NCBI RefSeq assembly: GCF_042850945.1
Contig: NZ_AP031496.1
Span: 2,232,001-2,296,000, forward strand
DNA: 64,000 nt
Reading direction: 5' to 3'
Source of the DNA: Halioxenophilus aromaticivorans
GTDB lineage: Bacteria; Pseudomonadota; Gammaproteobacteria; Pseudomonadales; Cellvibrionaceae
Shown here: one piece after another, positions 44,943 through 53,333 of the stretch
How positions within the stretch are numbered: position 1 is the first letter of the stretch
Layout of the letters: each line of letters opens with the position of its first letter
Position numbers and translations under genes: made by a program
The notes under the pieces: model-generated
What the model was told of the DNA's origin: nothing
The model's input: only the letters and a program-made list of their open reading frames with translations
The model's database searches: none

Positions 44943-45860
44943 TTATAAGCCAGAATCTGTATAGTATCCTAATACATCAATGATTACATGGGCGTCCTGA
45001 ATACTCATAACAGATATATCAGGGTCATCCTCGCTAGCGGCAGTCACAGCGACAGTTCCCGCATTTGCCACATTTGCCAAACCTGACACGAAGTTTAACC
45101 AACTAGCGGAAGGCTCAGTGGTATTCCAAGGCCAGACAACCAAGTGGCCACCGTCGCCAATTTCACCACGAGGTACAACTGTAACGTTAATTTGTACGGC
45201 CTCTGGCTCACCAAATGGAGATGGGCAAGATGCGGGGTATTCAGCAGGCGCGGTGCCTGTTAAGTTATTTTGTACAGAAATATCGCCCCATACTTTGAAA
45301 TTTCTTGCCTCATTAGCTGTCATCATGCCGCCATCACCGAAGCGAGTATCTACTATCCGACATGGCTCAACAGCCACGTAGCCCAACGCTGCGGGAATAG
45401 GCTCGGCCGCACAAGTTCCGGCAAGGCAAGGCAACTCCAAAATGTACGACAATGGGAACGTGTCACCGTTAGAATAATGCCTTACTGTTACTGTATGTAC
45501 TCCATCCTCTTCTAACGTTTCATCAATAGTACAGTTAACGCAATAACTGCCATTCTGTCTAATCAGCGTACCGTCTGGCCCGTACAAAGTCAGTACTTTA
45601 TACACATTATCTGCTATCGCTGCGCCCGAGTTCCGTAGTTGAATAAAAGGACGATCACCCTCTTGACCTAAAAATTGGTAGCTATCTAGATCTTGGCTTT
45701 CATAGAATGTACAGGCGATTGTATCACCGTACTCGATATCCATCCCACTGGTAGGTTCATCCTCACAAACGGTTTGTGACCACCCCATTTGAGATGTTAT
45801 GAGCGCTGCCATCAGGGAGCCCCATTTAATTGCGTTCCTGGTTAATTTTTGTAGACTCAT
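44943..45860 (-). CDS. Exported protein with PCRIVDTR-type domain
   Basis: 305 residues from the ATG at 45860, which has GGAGG at 45869-45873. Signal peptide MSLQKLTRNAIKWGSLMAAL then cleavage after about GWSQ. Residues 30-150 form a beta-rich domain like bacterial pre-peptidase (PPC) modules with four Cys (YCVNC included); the C-terminal half has YVAVEPCRIVDTRFGDGG and ends DAHVIIDVLGYYTDSG, the hallmark of a widespread beta-domain of secreted proteins of unknown function. Its own promoter and terminator make it a single-gene unit inside the island, better balanced in GC than its neighbours. Confidence 0.72.
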   Translation of the reverse strand: MSLQKLTRNAIKWGSLMAALITSQMGWSQTVCEDEPTSGMDIEYGDTIACTFYESQDLDSYQFLGQEGDRPFIQLRNSGAAIADNVYKVLTLYGPDGTLIRQNGSYCVNCTIDETLEEDGVHTVTVRHYSNGDTFPLSYILELPCLAGTCAAEPIPAALGYVAVEPCRIVDTRFGDGGMMTANEARNFKVWGDISVQNNLTGTAPAEYPASCPSPFGEPEAVQINVTVVPRGEIGDGGHLVVWPWNTTEPSASWLNFVSGLANVANAGTVAVTAASEDDPDISVMSIQDAHVIIDVLGYYTDSGL

Positions 45861-46256
45861 GCTGTAAACCTCCAAGTTTACGGGTATAGCTCTCACCTGC
45901 GAATACAGGTTCTGTTGTGGTTGAACTTTTTTAAAACTTGCATATTTCAAAAAGATTGACGTCAATTGCTGCCAAATCCGTCGCTAGAATGTGTAAGTAA
46001 AGCGCATTTCTGCAATCTAGCTTGCCGACAAATTACTGGGAAAAAGTTGGCAATCGAATAAGACCGCCTCTAACCGGCGAGTCGGTTATGACGCCATACT
46101 GCTGCATAAACCAACTCTAAGAAGCGGTGCAAATCTAAACACGCTTGCACAAAAATAAACTAAAACCCAAGCACTTGCCGAGGCTCTAAATTTATTTTTA
46201 TTACGCACTCATTTCAAGACAATACTCCAAGTTCTACGATTTCTAGTAGTATCCAG
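45861..46256 (-). other. Intergenic region upstream of exported protein
   Basis: About 400 bases between the divergent exported-protein gene and the IS66 remnant. Contains a small hairpin TAACCG/CGGTTA near 46074-46091. Presumed promoter of the exported protein; no gene seen. Confidence 0.45.
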
Positions 46257-46344
46257 GTAAGTGCCTCTAAATCAGCATGTTTTGAGCCGCTTCCATCCCT
46301 GGCAATCTGTCTCCCTGAATGCACATCAACCCAAGGGGAGAACC

Positions 46345-46611
46345 ATGAATTCCGACCAGTATCCAGAATCAAGAGCCCAATACTGGCAGTAGCAGGTTAA
46401 TGCCAGATCTCAAACAGAGCTATCTGGCGCCAAATTCCGTCAATCACAGAGTTTGGTGTATCACCAATATGTTTATTGGCGTCAGAAGCTGCTGAGACAC
46501 AGTCAGCCGCAAATCGAAGTTCTACGGGTCAGTGGTTTTACGCAAGTCAGCTACCAATCTACAGTGCCATCAGGGCTTACCCTGTCATTCCTCAGTGGCA
46601 TCGAAGTGTGA
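46345..46611 (+). pseudogene. tnpA: IS66 TnpA remnant with in-frame stop
   Basis: Reads MNSDQYPESRAQYWQ, then TAG (codon 16), then continues in frame through LSGAKFRQSQSLVYHQYVYW and ends SGLTLSFLSGIEV. The pattern of a helix-turn-helix protein with YHxxxYWR and a C-terminal GLTL segment matches IS66 TnpA. The premature stop makes it nonfunctional unless read through. Confidence 0.8.
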
Positions 46612-46618
46612 GGCGTTG

Positions 46619-46915
46619 ATGCTAGCAATGTATCTATTGGCCAATCACTGCCAGCGGCAATGTAATGACTCGTCACTATTCGCAAACGAACAAGATCAAA
46701 TGTCTGCACTGAAAGGATACGGGCTCTGGCTCTACTACAAGTCTCTCGCCGAAGAAAAGTTCCGATGGCCTTGTCGTGGCGAGGCGGTGGTGTCGCTCAC
46801 CGGCCAGCAGATTAACTGGCTGCTCGCCGGGCATGATATTGCCTTGATGCAAGGTCATAAAAAAATTACGATACAAGTCGGTTTTTTAGGAGGTTTTTTA
46901 CTAAACTTGTTATAA
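46619..46915 (+). pseudogene. tnpB: IS66 TnpB remnant with internal deletion
   Basis: About 98 codons. The C-terminal part is clear TnpB: LKGYGLWLYYKSLAEEKFRW followed by LTGQQINWLLAGHDIALMQGHKK. The N-terminal region up to SLFANEQDQ is far shorter than the usual TnpB and lacks the DMRKSFDGL segment, implying a deletion of about 30-40 residues. Confidence 0.75.
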
Positions 46916-46922
46916 TGGTGGG

Positions 46923-47399
46923 ATGAAAACGCCCACCTCTTCATCGCTTTCCGAAGACGATTACCGTACGCTGAGTGCGGATGATTTGGTGGCTTTGTTA
47001 AACGAAAAAGATCAACGGTTGGCCGCCGTTCAAGACCAGCTGAGCGAAAGTAAAAACAATATTAGCGATAAAGAACGCTACATCCGAATTTTGGAAGAGT
47101 GTCTGCGTCTGGCTAACGCCAAACAATACGGCGCCAGTAGTGAAAAGCTGGATTTCCAAGTGGATCTGTTCGATCAAGCGGGACTTGAGGTCGCCCTCGC
47201 TGAGTTCGAGGATCAGCTCTCGGAAGAAGATTTGATCGCCCCTCCGGCAAAACAAGCGCGACGTCGTGGCTTCTCTGAAAACCTGAATCGAGTACGCGTC
47301 GAACTTTCCCTCAGAGATGAGGAAAAAGCCAGAGCCCAAAGCACTTTCTTCCGACGGGATCAGCATGTCGATATGACCGCATTTTCCTTTCTTTTTTAA
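46923..47399 (+). pseudogene. tnpC: IS66 transposase (TnpC) N-terminal fragment
   Basis: 158 codons. Leucine-zipper-like coiled coil (LNEKDQRLAAVQDQLSESK) and the IS66 signature LRLANAKQYGASSEKLDFQ; then NRVRVELSLRDEEKA, where the zinc-binding Cys region should begin. Homology stops there and the frame ends with an unrelated tail. The DDE catalytic domain is absent. Confidence 0.82.
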
Positions 47400-47442
47400 T
47401 AACTTTGGATTACATTTTAATTTTCTTATACCTGAAATCTAT

Positions 47443-48051
47443 ATGATACCCAAGACAATAGTCCAATTTTGGCATGATAAAAATCCTCCAATAGAGATGT
47501 TGGAGCTTACTTCCTCCTGGCATGTGGTTAATCCTGGCTACGGCTACACATTGTTCAGTTATGATTCTGCAAGAGAATTTATTTATAGTAATTATGGTGA
47601 AAGGGAATTAAGGGTTTTCGACTCGGCTAAATTTCCAGCCATGATGTCAGATATATTTAGGGTGGCGTATTGTTACGCTAGTGGTGGCGTTTACGTCGAT
47701 GCTGGTACCATGGCTGTTAAATGCCTGGATTCGCTTTTACAAAAAAATAATGATTTACTGTTGATGCGAAAGTGGCACGGGGCGGTATGGAACGGGTTTA
47801 TCGTTTCACGAAAAGGAAGTCACAGTTTGGGGGTTGTTTGGGAAAAAATAATCGCCAATGTAGAAAATAGGGTATCTGAAAATATTTGGTCGCTCACTGG
47901 GCCTGGGGTTTTCACTGATACAGATTTGTCTGATGCATCGATCATCGATCAACTATCGCTCAAGGAATATTTCGATATAGTCAATGATCTGCAGCATAAA
48001 AAGGAAGCGCACTGGTCCAATTTGCAAAAAGGAACATCTATCTACAGATAG
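47443..48051 (+). CDS. Glycosyltransferase, GT32-like, altered DXD motif
   Basis: 202 residues. IPKTIVQFWHDKNPPIEM and SDIFRVAYCYASGGVYVDAG are the GT32 (mannosyl/capsule-type transferase) signatures, and NGFIVSRKGSH and SLTGPGVFTD also fit. The metal-binding DxD normally reads GGIYLDxD; here the second Asp is Gly (VDAG), so activity is uncertain. It abuts the IS66 remnant, and is convergent with the WcbI-like gene. Confidence 0.75.
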   Translation: MIPKTIVQFWHDKNPPIEMLELTSSWHVVNPGYGYTLFSYDSAREFIYSNYGERELRVFDSAKFPAMMSDIFRVAYCYASGGVYVDAGTMAVKCLDSLLQKNNDLLLMRKWHGAVWNGFIVSRKGSHSLGVVWEKIIANVENRVSENIWSLTGPGVFTDTDLSDASIIDQLSLKEYFDIVNDLQHKKEAHWSNLQKGTSIYR

Positions 48052-48127
48052 TGATGGCTTGGCTTCGAGTCCCGTGAGATGTAGATGCTTTGTCAAAGAA
48101 ATAGTTTTGTAAATAGGGCTAAATTTA

Positions 48128-49003
48128 CTATTTAAAATCCGACATCTGTGTATCGTAAGCACGATAAAATACTTCTATTAATGAGTCTAGGTTATACAAA
48201 AAATTCCGTTGTTTGGCTAATGGACGTCCTTTTTTGTCAGTTGCGATGCCCTTAATCTTTTGCGTTTGACTGAATTCGGGCGAGTACTCTTTGATAAAAC
48301 CAATATTGATGGGGAGTTCGAATGCACCTAGTGGTTCATTTGTATTTTCTTTGATCGATTCGTATTGAGTCGTCGTTGCGGTTATTCCGATTTTGTCACA
48401 TACAGATACTAACATTTTTTCGATAAGCACAATTTTGGGGTGATTGAAAGAGAAAAACATTCTTTCTTTAGTGATCTGATCTTCTAGAAAATCTACAATC
48501 TTACAGTCGCTGTTTGACTCTCTTGAAGCCAGTTCCCGGAGTGAAGTAGATGCAGCGTCTCGATACTTTTCAAGGTTGTAATCAAGGCTATTGATTAGGT
48601 TTTTGGCATCGGTTGGGCTTTTGCCTTCGATCCAGCAATCATAAATTGCTTCGCAATGATAATCGCCCATTGGGCCTTTTAGTGTGCCTTGCTTGGGTAA
48701 TCGATAGTATCGCCAATCTGGGAAATAGCCGGAAAAATATAGATTGATAACGGTGACGACTTTAGATCCATATTCTTTTTTTAAGCTGGATGTTCGTACA
48801 AATTCACAAGGGTAATTGTCGTTTACTTGTTGCGCGATAATGTAGTCAGATTCAGCGTATGCCCTCTTATGAATATCGCAATCTGAGTCTTTTGCTAGAT
48901 GAACAATAGTGACGTCTATTATTTCCACTAACGAACTTAGTCTGATTAATCTTTCGGCTGTAGGTCTAGCTTGGCAATTTCCGACAACTGATATCTTTAT
49001 CAT
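48128..49003 (-). CDS. WcbI-family polysaccharide biosynthesis protein
   Basis: 291 residues. N-terminal ISVVGNCQARPTAERL is the GNCQ signature of the WcbI family (capsule biosynthesis in Burkholderia, proposed acyl/acetyltransferase-like fold), with FSFNHPKIVLIEKM further on. Function of the family is not firmly known. One base separates it from the upstream sulfotransferase, so the two are co-translated. Confidence 0.72.
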   Translation of the reverse strand: MIKISVVGNCQARPTAERLIRLSSLVEIIDVTIVHLAKDSDCDIHKRAYAESDYIIAQQVNDNYPCEFVRTSSLKKEYGSKVVTVINLYFSGYFPDWRYYRLPKQGTLKGPMGDYHCEAIYDCWIEGKSPTDAKNLINSLDYNLEKYRDAASTSLRELASRESNSDCKIVDFLEDQITKERMFFSFNHPKIVLIEKMLVSVCDKIGITATTTQYESIKENTNEPLGAFELPINIGFIKEYSPEFSQTQKIKGIATDKKGRPLAKQRNFLYNLDSLIEVFYRAYDTQMSDFK

Positions 49004-49004
49004 G

Positions 49005-49763
49005 TTAATTCTCGCTGTCCTGACAATGAATTGATTGCGTCACGTATTGGTGTAATGCTAGGTCAAGAACGTTTTCTTTAAGTAGTTTGGGCAATAGCGG
49101 ATCGAGTTTGGTAATAGCTGAATCTAGTTTCTCATGGCTTGATTTCTTATCTTTGATGTTTGCGTTTTTATAAAGGAATTTGTAGCCTGGAAAATATAAA
49201 GACAGCTTATGGGTAATGATTCGCCAGCTAGTATCGAAGTTCTCAACTGTCCCTACTAGTATTTCCCCGTTTCTAATTTTCTCAAAAATATTGATCAAGC
49301 AGCGTGGGTTAACGTCTTCTTCGGGTTTGAGGTTTCGTTCGCTTCCGATGTATGCTGTTTGATAATTGCAGATTACTTTGGGTGTTGATTTTTCGAGGCG
49401 CCATTCTACGTAGTCAATCAAGCTCGAGCTAGATGCCTTTGCTGCGCCATTGCTGCCTTTCTTTTGGCTGCGCTCGAAATTATAAACTGAGATGATTCTT
49501 TCGATTGGGTTTCTGACAAAATAAATAGGAATGCAAGTGAACTCTTTGCTAACTGGAAGAGGGTTGCATAGATGATGGCTTGAGATAGCCTTTATATTTG
49601 GGTTATCCAGGATAAGTTGTGCTAAGTATTCACTACCGCCTTGCCTCATGGATTTGTCATCCCGGTGGTCTAAAAAATCTTTACCAAAAGCATTTTTTAA
49701 GGCGGTGTCTACCGTTGATCCGGCGTTTTTGAAAATGTGCCCGTGTGTAATTATGTATCTCAT
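49005..49763 (-). CDS. Sulfotransferase (Sulfotransfer_2-like), second paralogue
   Basis: 252 residues from ATG 49763 (a TTG at 49769 is less likely). HIFKNAGSTVDTAL is the 5'-phosphosulfate loop candidate; YFVRNPIERIISVYNF the 3'-phosphate motif; ISSHHLCNPLPV and VGTVENF match the plus-strand protein at 35865-36623, identical in length. Divergence of the two suggests an old duplication or separate acquisition with different acceptor positions. Confidence 0.75.
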   Translation of the reverse strand: MRYIITHGHIFKNAGSTVDTALKNAFGKDFLDHRDDKSMRQGGSEYLAQLILDNPNIKAISSHHLCNPLPVSKEFTCIPIYFVRNPIERIISVYNFERSQKKGSNGAAKASSSSLIDYVEWRLEKSTPKVICNYQTAYIGSERNLKPEEDVNPRCLINIFEKIRNGEILVGTVENFDTSWRIITHKLSLYFPGYKFLYKNANIKDKKSSHEKLDSAITKLDPLLPKLLKENVLDLALHQYVTQSIHCQDSEN

Positions 49764-49863
49764 CGTCAACTATATGTTTGTTTATTTATGTCATCAAGCT
49801 CTAACTTTTGGAGCTTATTGTGTTTGGGTGCATGGTTGAATTAAATGAATTTTGCCGATGTCA

Positions 49864-50751
49864 TTAATACCATTTCCAGCCGTGCCTATTAAAAAACTTA
49901 AATGCTGATTGTATGAATAGCCACTTGTGATAAAGCGGCTTTTTTCCTGTTTCGCCCCCTTTGTGTTTGATTTTCACGTTGGCATTGTAAAGGTGTTCAC
50001 AGCCTAGTTTGTTGGCCCTTATCGATAAGTCAAAGTCTTCAAAATACATGAAAAAGTCTTCGTTAAAGCCACCAAGTTTAAACCAAAATTCGTGTGTGGC
50101 TAATAAAAAGGAGCCGCTGCAAATTTGCACCATTTTCAGGTTTTTATCCTGATCGGATCGATACTCGTAGAGTGTGTTTAAATTCTCAAAAAACTTCAGC
50201 CGTAACAACATTGGAAACAACCTGGCTAGGAGGGTGCAGATGTTAGGGTAACGCTTGTTTCCGTAAACTTGCTCGGTTCCATCTAACGATAATAGCATGG
50301 GCGCAACAAGCCCAGGTTTCTCACTAGAAGAAAGTAGCTCACAAGCATGGGAGATGCTGAGCTTGTCCAGTATAAGATCGGAGTTCATTACAATCAGGCA
50401 CTTTTCTCTAGTCGGAATTGTAACCTCTTGTCTTATAGTGGTATTGTTTGTTCCGCCGTAACCTTTGTTTTCGCAATTTAATTTTAAGTTTACTGGCTGT
50501 TTGTAGTGGGAGTGAACAAATAACTCTGTAATGTGGAGATCAAGGTGCTCGTTGCCATTGTACATCAAATGTAGAGTGGATTTACCTATATGTCTTTTGG
50601 TGGTAGCGTCTTCAATGGCGGTGTTTAAGCTCTTTAGGCAATTTTCTATGTCGTCAGCATCCCATGTGTGCACCACAACCGAAATTATTAATTCGTTAAA
50701 GGTGGTTTTGCCTTCTAAGTTTTGGGCGGTGGTCATGTACCTTCCGCTCAC
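49864..50751 (-). CDS. Glycosyltransferase family 2 (rhamnosyltransferase-like)
   Basis: 295 residues. GT-A motifs: ISVVVHTWDADDIENCLKSL, NKGYGGTNNTTI, LIVMNSDLILDKLS as the DxD region, and FNEDFFMYFEDFDLSIRANK as the acceptor-side ED(F)D motif, typical of WbbL-like rhamnosyltransferases. The ATG at 50751 overlaps the Wzt stop (ATGA). Specificity inferred only; RmlBA in the locus make a dTDP-sugar acceptor donor plausible. Confidence 0.85.
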   Translation of the reverse strand: MSGRYMTTAQNLEGKTTFNELIISVVVHTWDADDIENCLKSLNTAIEDATTKRHIGKSTLHLMYNGNEHLDLHITELFVHSHYKQPVNLKLNCENKGYGGTNNTTIRQEVTIPTREKCLIVMNSDLILDKLSISHACELLSSSEKPGLVAPMLLSLDGTEQVYGNKRYPNICTLLARLFPMLLRLKFFENLNTLYEYRSDQDKNLKMVQICSGSFLLATHEFWFKLGGFNEDFFMYFEDFDLSIRANKLGCEHLYNANVKIKHKGGETGKKPLYHKWLFIQSAFKFFNRHGWKWY

Positions 50752-51455
50752 GTATTTTGCGCTGTCGCTTGATTGGCGTGGTAAGCGTCTAGCACATCAG
50801 AAGTTTCGCCAAGCATTTTGCAGCTCCCCTGTTCTATCCATAAAGTCCGCTGACAATACTTTTCGATTGTGTTGGAGCTGTGGGATACGAGTACAACAGT
50901 TTGTTCTGATTGCACAACTTCAGCCAGCGCTTTACTGGATTTTTCCTGGAAATCTTTGTCTCCGACGCCTAATATTTCATCAAGTAATAAGACATCAGGA
51001 GTAGCCTGTAAGGCAATCGCGAATCCTAGTCGTGCTTTTTGGCCAGCAGAGTAAGTTCTTAGTGGTTGTCGAATGACGTGGGCTAACTCCGCATAGTCGG
51101 TGACGGTCTCGATGAGGCTTTTAGCATGTTTAATTGGAAGACCCTGAGAAACTAACGATAAAACTATGTTATCAACCCCATTTAGGTCTTGTATGAAGCC
51201 AAGGTTAAGTGTTAATAGTTGGGCTCTGGTGTTCTCTTCTCGCCAAATCCTACCGGAGTTGGGAGCTATTATATCTGCTAGCAAACGCAATAGTGTTGAT
51301 TTGCCTGCGCCGTTCTTACCAATGACTCCAAGGACTTCACCGTGCAATAAATCAAAGGTTAGGTCTTTGATCACCCAGTTTTTTGCACCAAAAATGCCGA
51401 GCCTATTCTTATAAAACAGGCTAACGTTATCGAATTTTAGTACAGGCTTCTTCAT
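50748..51455 (-). CDS. wzt: Polysaccharide ABC exporter ATPase (short Wzt)
   Basis: 235 residues: Walker A VIGKNGAGKSTLLRLL, signature YSAGQKARLGFAI, Walker B VLLLDEILGVGDKDF and the switch His in VLVSHSSNTI. Wzt/KpsT-type. It ends without the C-terminal carbohydrate-binding domain found in Wzt proteins that recognise a capped chain end; length matches short forms such as Klebsiella O2a. Overlaps wzm and the GT2 gene by four bases each. Confidence 0.9.
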   Translation of the reverse strand: MKKPVLKFDNVSLFYKNRLGIFGAKNWVIKDLTFDLLHGEVLGVIGKNGAGKSTLLRLLADIIAPNSGRIWREENTRAQLLTLNLGFIQDLNGVDNIVLSLVSQGLPIKHAKSLIETVTDYAELAHVIRQPLRTYSAGQKARLGFAIALQATPDVLLLDEILGVGDKDFQEKSSKALAEVVQSEQTVVLVSHSSNTIEKYCQRTLWIEQGSCKMLGETSDVLDAYHANQATAQNT

Positions 51456-52252
51456 ATTATTCTTGGGTAAATGCGATCGAAGTATTTGAGCGTAGCCGCG
51501 CCGATCAAAAGCGTTATGAACGCAAAACTGATTGGATACTGAAAATCGGTCAACAGTACCGGTTGGTCGTAAATCAATACATTACGATAGCATCTTAGTA
51601 AATCAACCATTGGGTTCAGTTCCAGTATGGCTCTAACATGTTCTGGTCTGGTTGTGATATCGAAAAAAACACCAGATGTGAACATCAAGCCCATTGAAAT
51701 AATGCCAACAATGTGGGAGATATCCGGTACGATGGGTACGATGGATGCCACGCAATAGCTGATGCCAAGGTTAAGAAAAAGCTGTGTAATAAGAATTGCT
51801 ATGAGAACCCAATCATTAGTTGGGGAAGATTCAACAAAGAATACAGAGATTGCTATTAGAAGCGGTATAACCACCAAGTATCTAAGCGTCTGTGATAATA
51901 CATTGAATGTTGGAAATACCCATTTAGGAAAATAAACCTGGCCTAGTAAACCTTTGTTTCGTGTAATCACAGTCGCACTTGACTGTAGGCACGATTGTGT
52001 CCACTTGAGGGGTATCATGCCAAAAATAAGAAATATAAAAAAATCGGAACCGCTGTTACCTCTGAGTCCCGTTGAGAAAGCCAAGTACATAAGGCCACTC
52101 ATGAGTAGGGGGTCAAGTAGCCACCATAGCGAACCGAGGTACGAACTCTGTGCGTCGGCCTTCAGGTTTCCATAGCCTCTCAGCCAGATTAATTGTAGGT
52201 TTCTTTTGTCCATAAATACTAAATATCTTCGTGGCACTGTCGGGTGGTCCAC
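51452..52252 (-). CDS. wzm: Polysaccharide ABC exporter permease Wzm
   Basis: ABC-2 type permease, 266 residues, six predicted membrane helices (e.g. LLDPLLMSGLMYLAF, LVVIPLLIAISVFF, FAFITLLIGAATLKYF). YLGSLWWLLDPLL is the conserved N-terminal segment and ELNPMVDLLRCYRNVL the C-terminal one. GTG at 52252 is the longest start; ATG at 52213 also fits and has a weak GAAG upstream. Exports undecaprenyl-linked polymer with Wzt. Confidence 0.88.
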   Translation of the reverse strand: MDHPTVPRRYLVFMDKRNLQLIWLRGYGNLKADAQSSYLGSLWWLLDPLLMSGLMYLAFSTGLRGNSGSDFFIFLIFGMIPLKWTQSCLQSSATVITRNKGLLGQVYFPKWVFPTFNVLSQTLRYLVVIPLLIAISVFFVESSPTNDWVLIAILITQLFLNLGISYCVASIVPIVPDISHIVGIISMGLMFTSGVFFDITTRPEHVRAILELNPMVDLLRCYRNVLIYDQPVLLTDFQYPISFAFITLLIGAATLKYFDRIYPRII

Positions 52253-52307
52253 ACCGAGCCGAAGTATAATGTGCGAAAAGCTGTTTGTCTCATACCCGGA
52301 TACGTCT

Positions 52308-53333
52308 TCAATTCTTTGGGGTAAGACCTGCCCGGAAGCGGGTACAGAAATGTACGGATATTGCTAGGGTGATTAGCGCTGGAAATAGCGGTAACTTTGA
52401 TTGCGCGAGTGTAACGTAAGCGGTAACAGTGGCAATGGCTAAGCTAAATCCGACGTATAGCAGGGTCGCTTTCACGTGATCTTGTTTGGAGCGTGCAAGC
52501 TTTTGATACAAATGCGTCCGATGTGGGCTTCTCCAATCCTGCCCCGTTACCATCCTAACCACTAGTGTATAGGTCGCATCCACCCAAAATGCGCTGAGCA
52601 TTATCACCCAAACCCACGGCGTTATCTGTGCGTCTTTCGATGTTATAAACGCCAGGGTGCCGAAACTTAGCCCCAAAAACGTGCTGCAGGCGTCGCCCAT
52701 AAAGATTTTTGCGGGTGGCCAGTTCCACACCAAAAAACCGAGCATTGGGACGGCGGTTAGGGCAAGCAGTATTGCTAGGTTCGTGTTCCCCGCCAGGGCT
52801 AAAATGATGGCAACAGCTCCCAACACAGTAACGGCTTCGCTGCCGGCTAGCCCGTCGATTCCATCCATAAAGTTGTAAAGGTTAATCAGCCAAACCATGG
52901 CTAAAGCTACGAATGGCAGGGGCCAGTGGTTGAGGTTTAGTGCAAATTCGCCCCAAATGGGTAATGCTGGCAGGGGGTAGAGTAGGGCAATTACCGTGAT
53001 GGCGGAAATGATTTGCGCGCCAAAACGCCATCTCTTGGCCAAGGGTTTACGGTCGTCTAAAAAGCCTACTAGCGCAATCAGGGCGCCAGGCATTACGAGC
53101 GCTATGGTCTCTTTAGTGGTAAGCAATCCCACAAAATGGCCAACTAGCCACAAGGCGAGTATGGTAATAACTGCCACGACGCCACCACCGGTCGGTGTTG
53201 GCTGAGTGTGAGAGCTGCGATGATCTGGTGTGTCGATAATTCCCTGCTTGATAGCAGCAGTGCGGTATACGCCGGTGAAGAAAACTGTCCCAATAAACGC
53301 CAATAGGCCGCTAGCAATCAAAATCGTGCTCAC
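52308..53333 (-). CDS. wbpL: Undecaprenyl-phosphate HexNAc-1-P transferase, WbpL/WreU-type
   Basis: MraY/WecA superfamily, 341 residues with about ten membrane helices. Signatures: TPTGGGVVAVI, LVGFLDDRKPLAKRWRFGAQ with the catalytic DD, LINLYNFMDGIDGLAGSE and IFMGDACSTFLGL. Starts O-antigen synthesis on the lipid carrier; in Pseudomonas WbpL and Rhizobium WreU the sugar is FucNAc/QuiNAc. Overlaps the reductase gene by four bases (ATGA), the WbpV-WbpL order of P. aeruginosa. Confidence 0.88.
   Translation of the reverse strand: MSTILIASGLLAFIGTVFFTGVYRTAAIKQGIIDTPDHRSSHTQPTPTGGGVVAVITILALWLVGHFVGLLTTKETIALVMPGALIALVGFLDDRKPLAKRWRFGAQIISAITVIALLYPLPALPIWGEFALNLNHWPLPFVALAMVWLINLYNFMDGIDGLAGSEAVTVLGAVAIILALAGNTNLAILLALTAVPMLGFLVWNWPPAKIFMGDACSTFLGLSFGTLAFITSKDAQITPWVWVIMLSAFWVDATYTLVVRMVTGQDWRSPHRTHLYQKLARSKQDHVKATLLYVGFSLAIATVTAYVTLAQSKLPLFPALITLAISVHFCTRFRAGLTPKN

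Larger units (their letters stand above)
46257..47399 (+). mobile_element. Decayed, truncated IS66-family element
   Basis: Three consecutive remnants in the IS66 order tnpA-tnpB-tnpC, each damaged. A candidate left end GTAAGTGCCTCTAAATCAGC begins at 46257, resembling IS66 terminal repeats (GTAAGCG type), 88 bases before tnpA. The right part is missing: tnpC breaks off after about 150 of some 500 codons near 47340-47399. No right inverted repeat or target duplication found. Confidence 0.8.
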
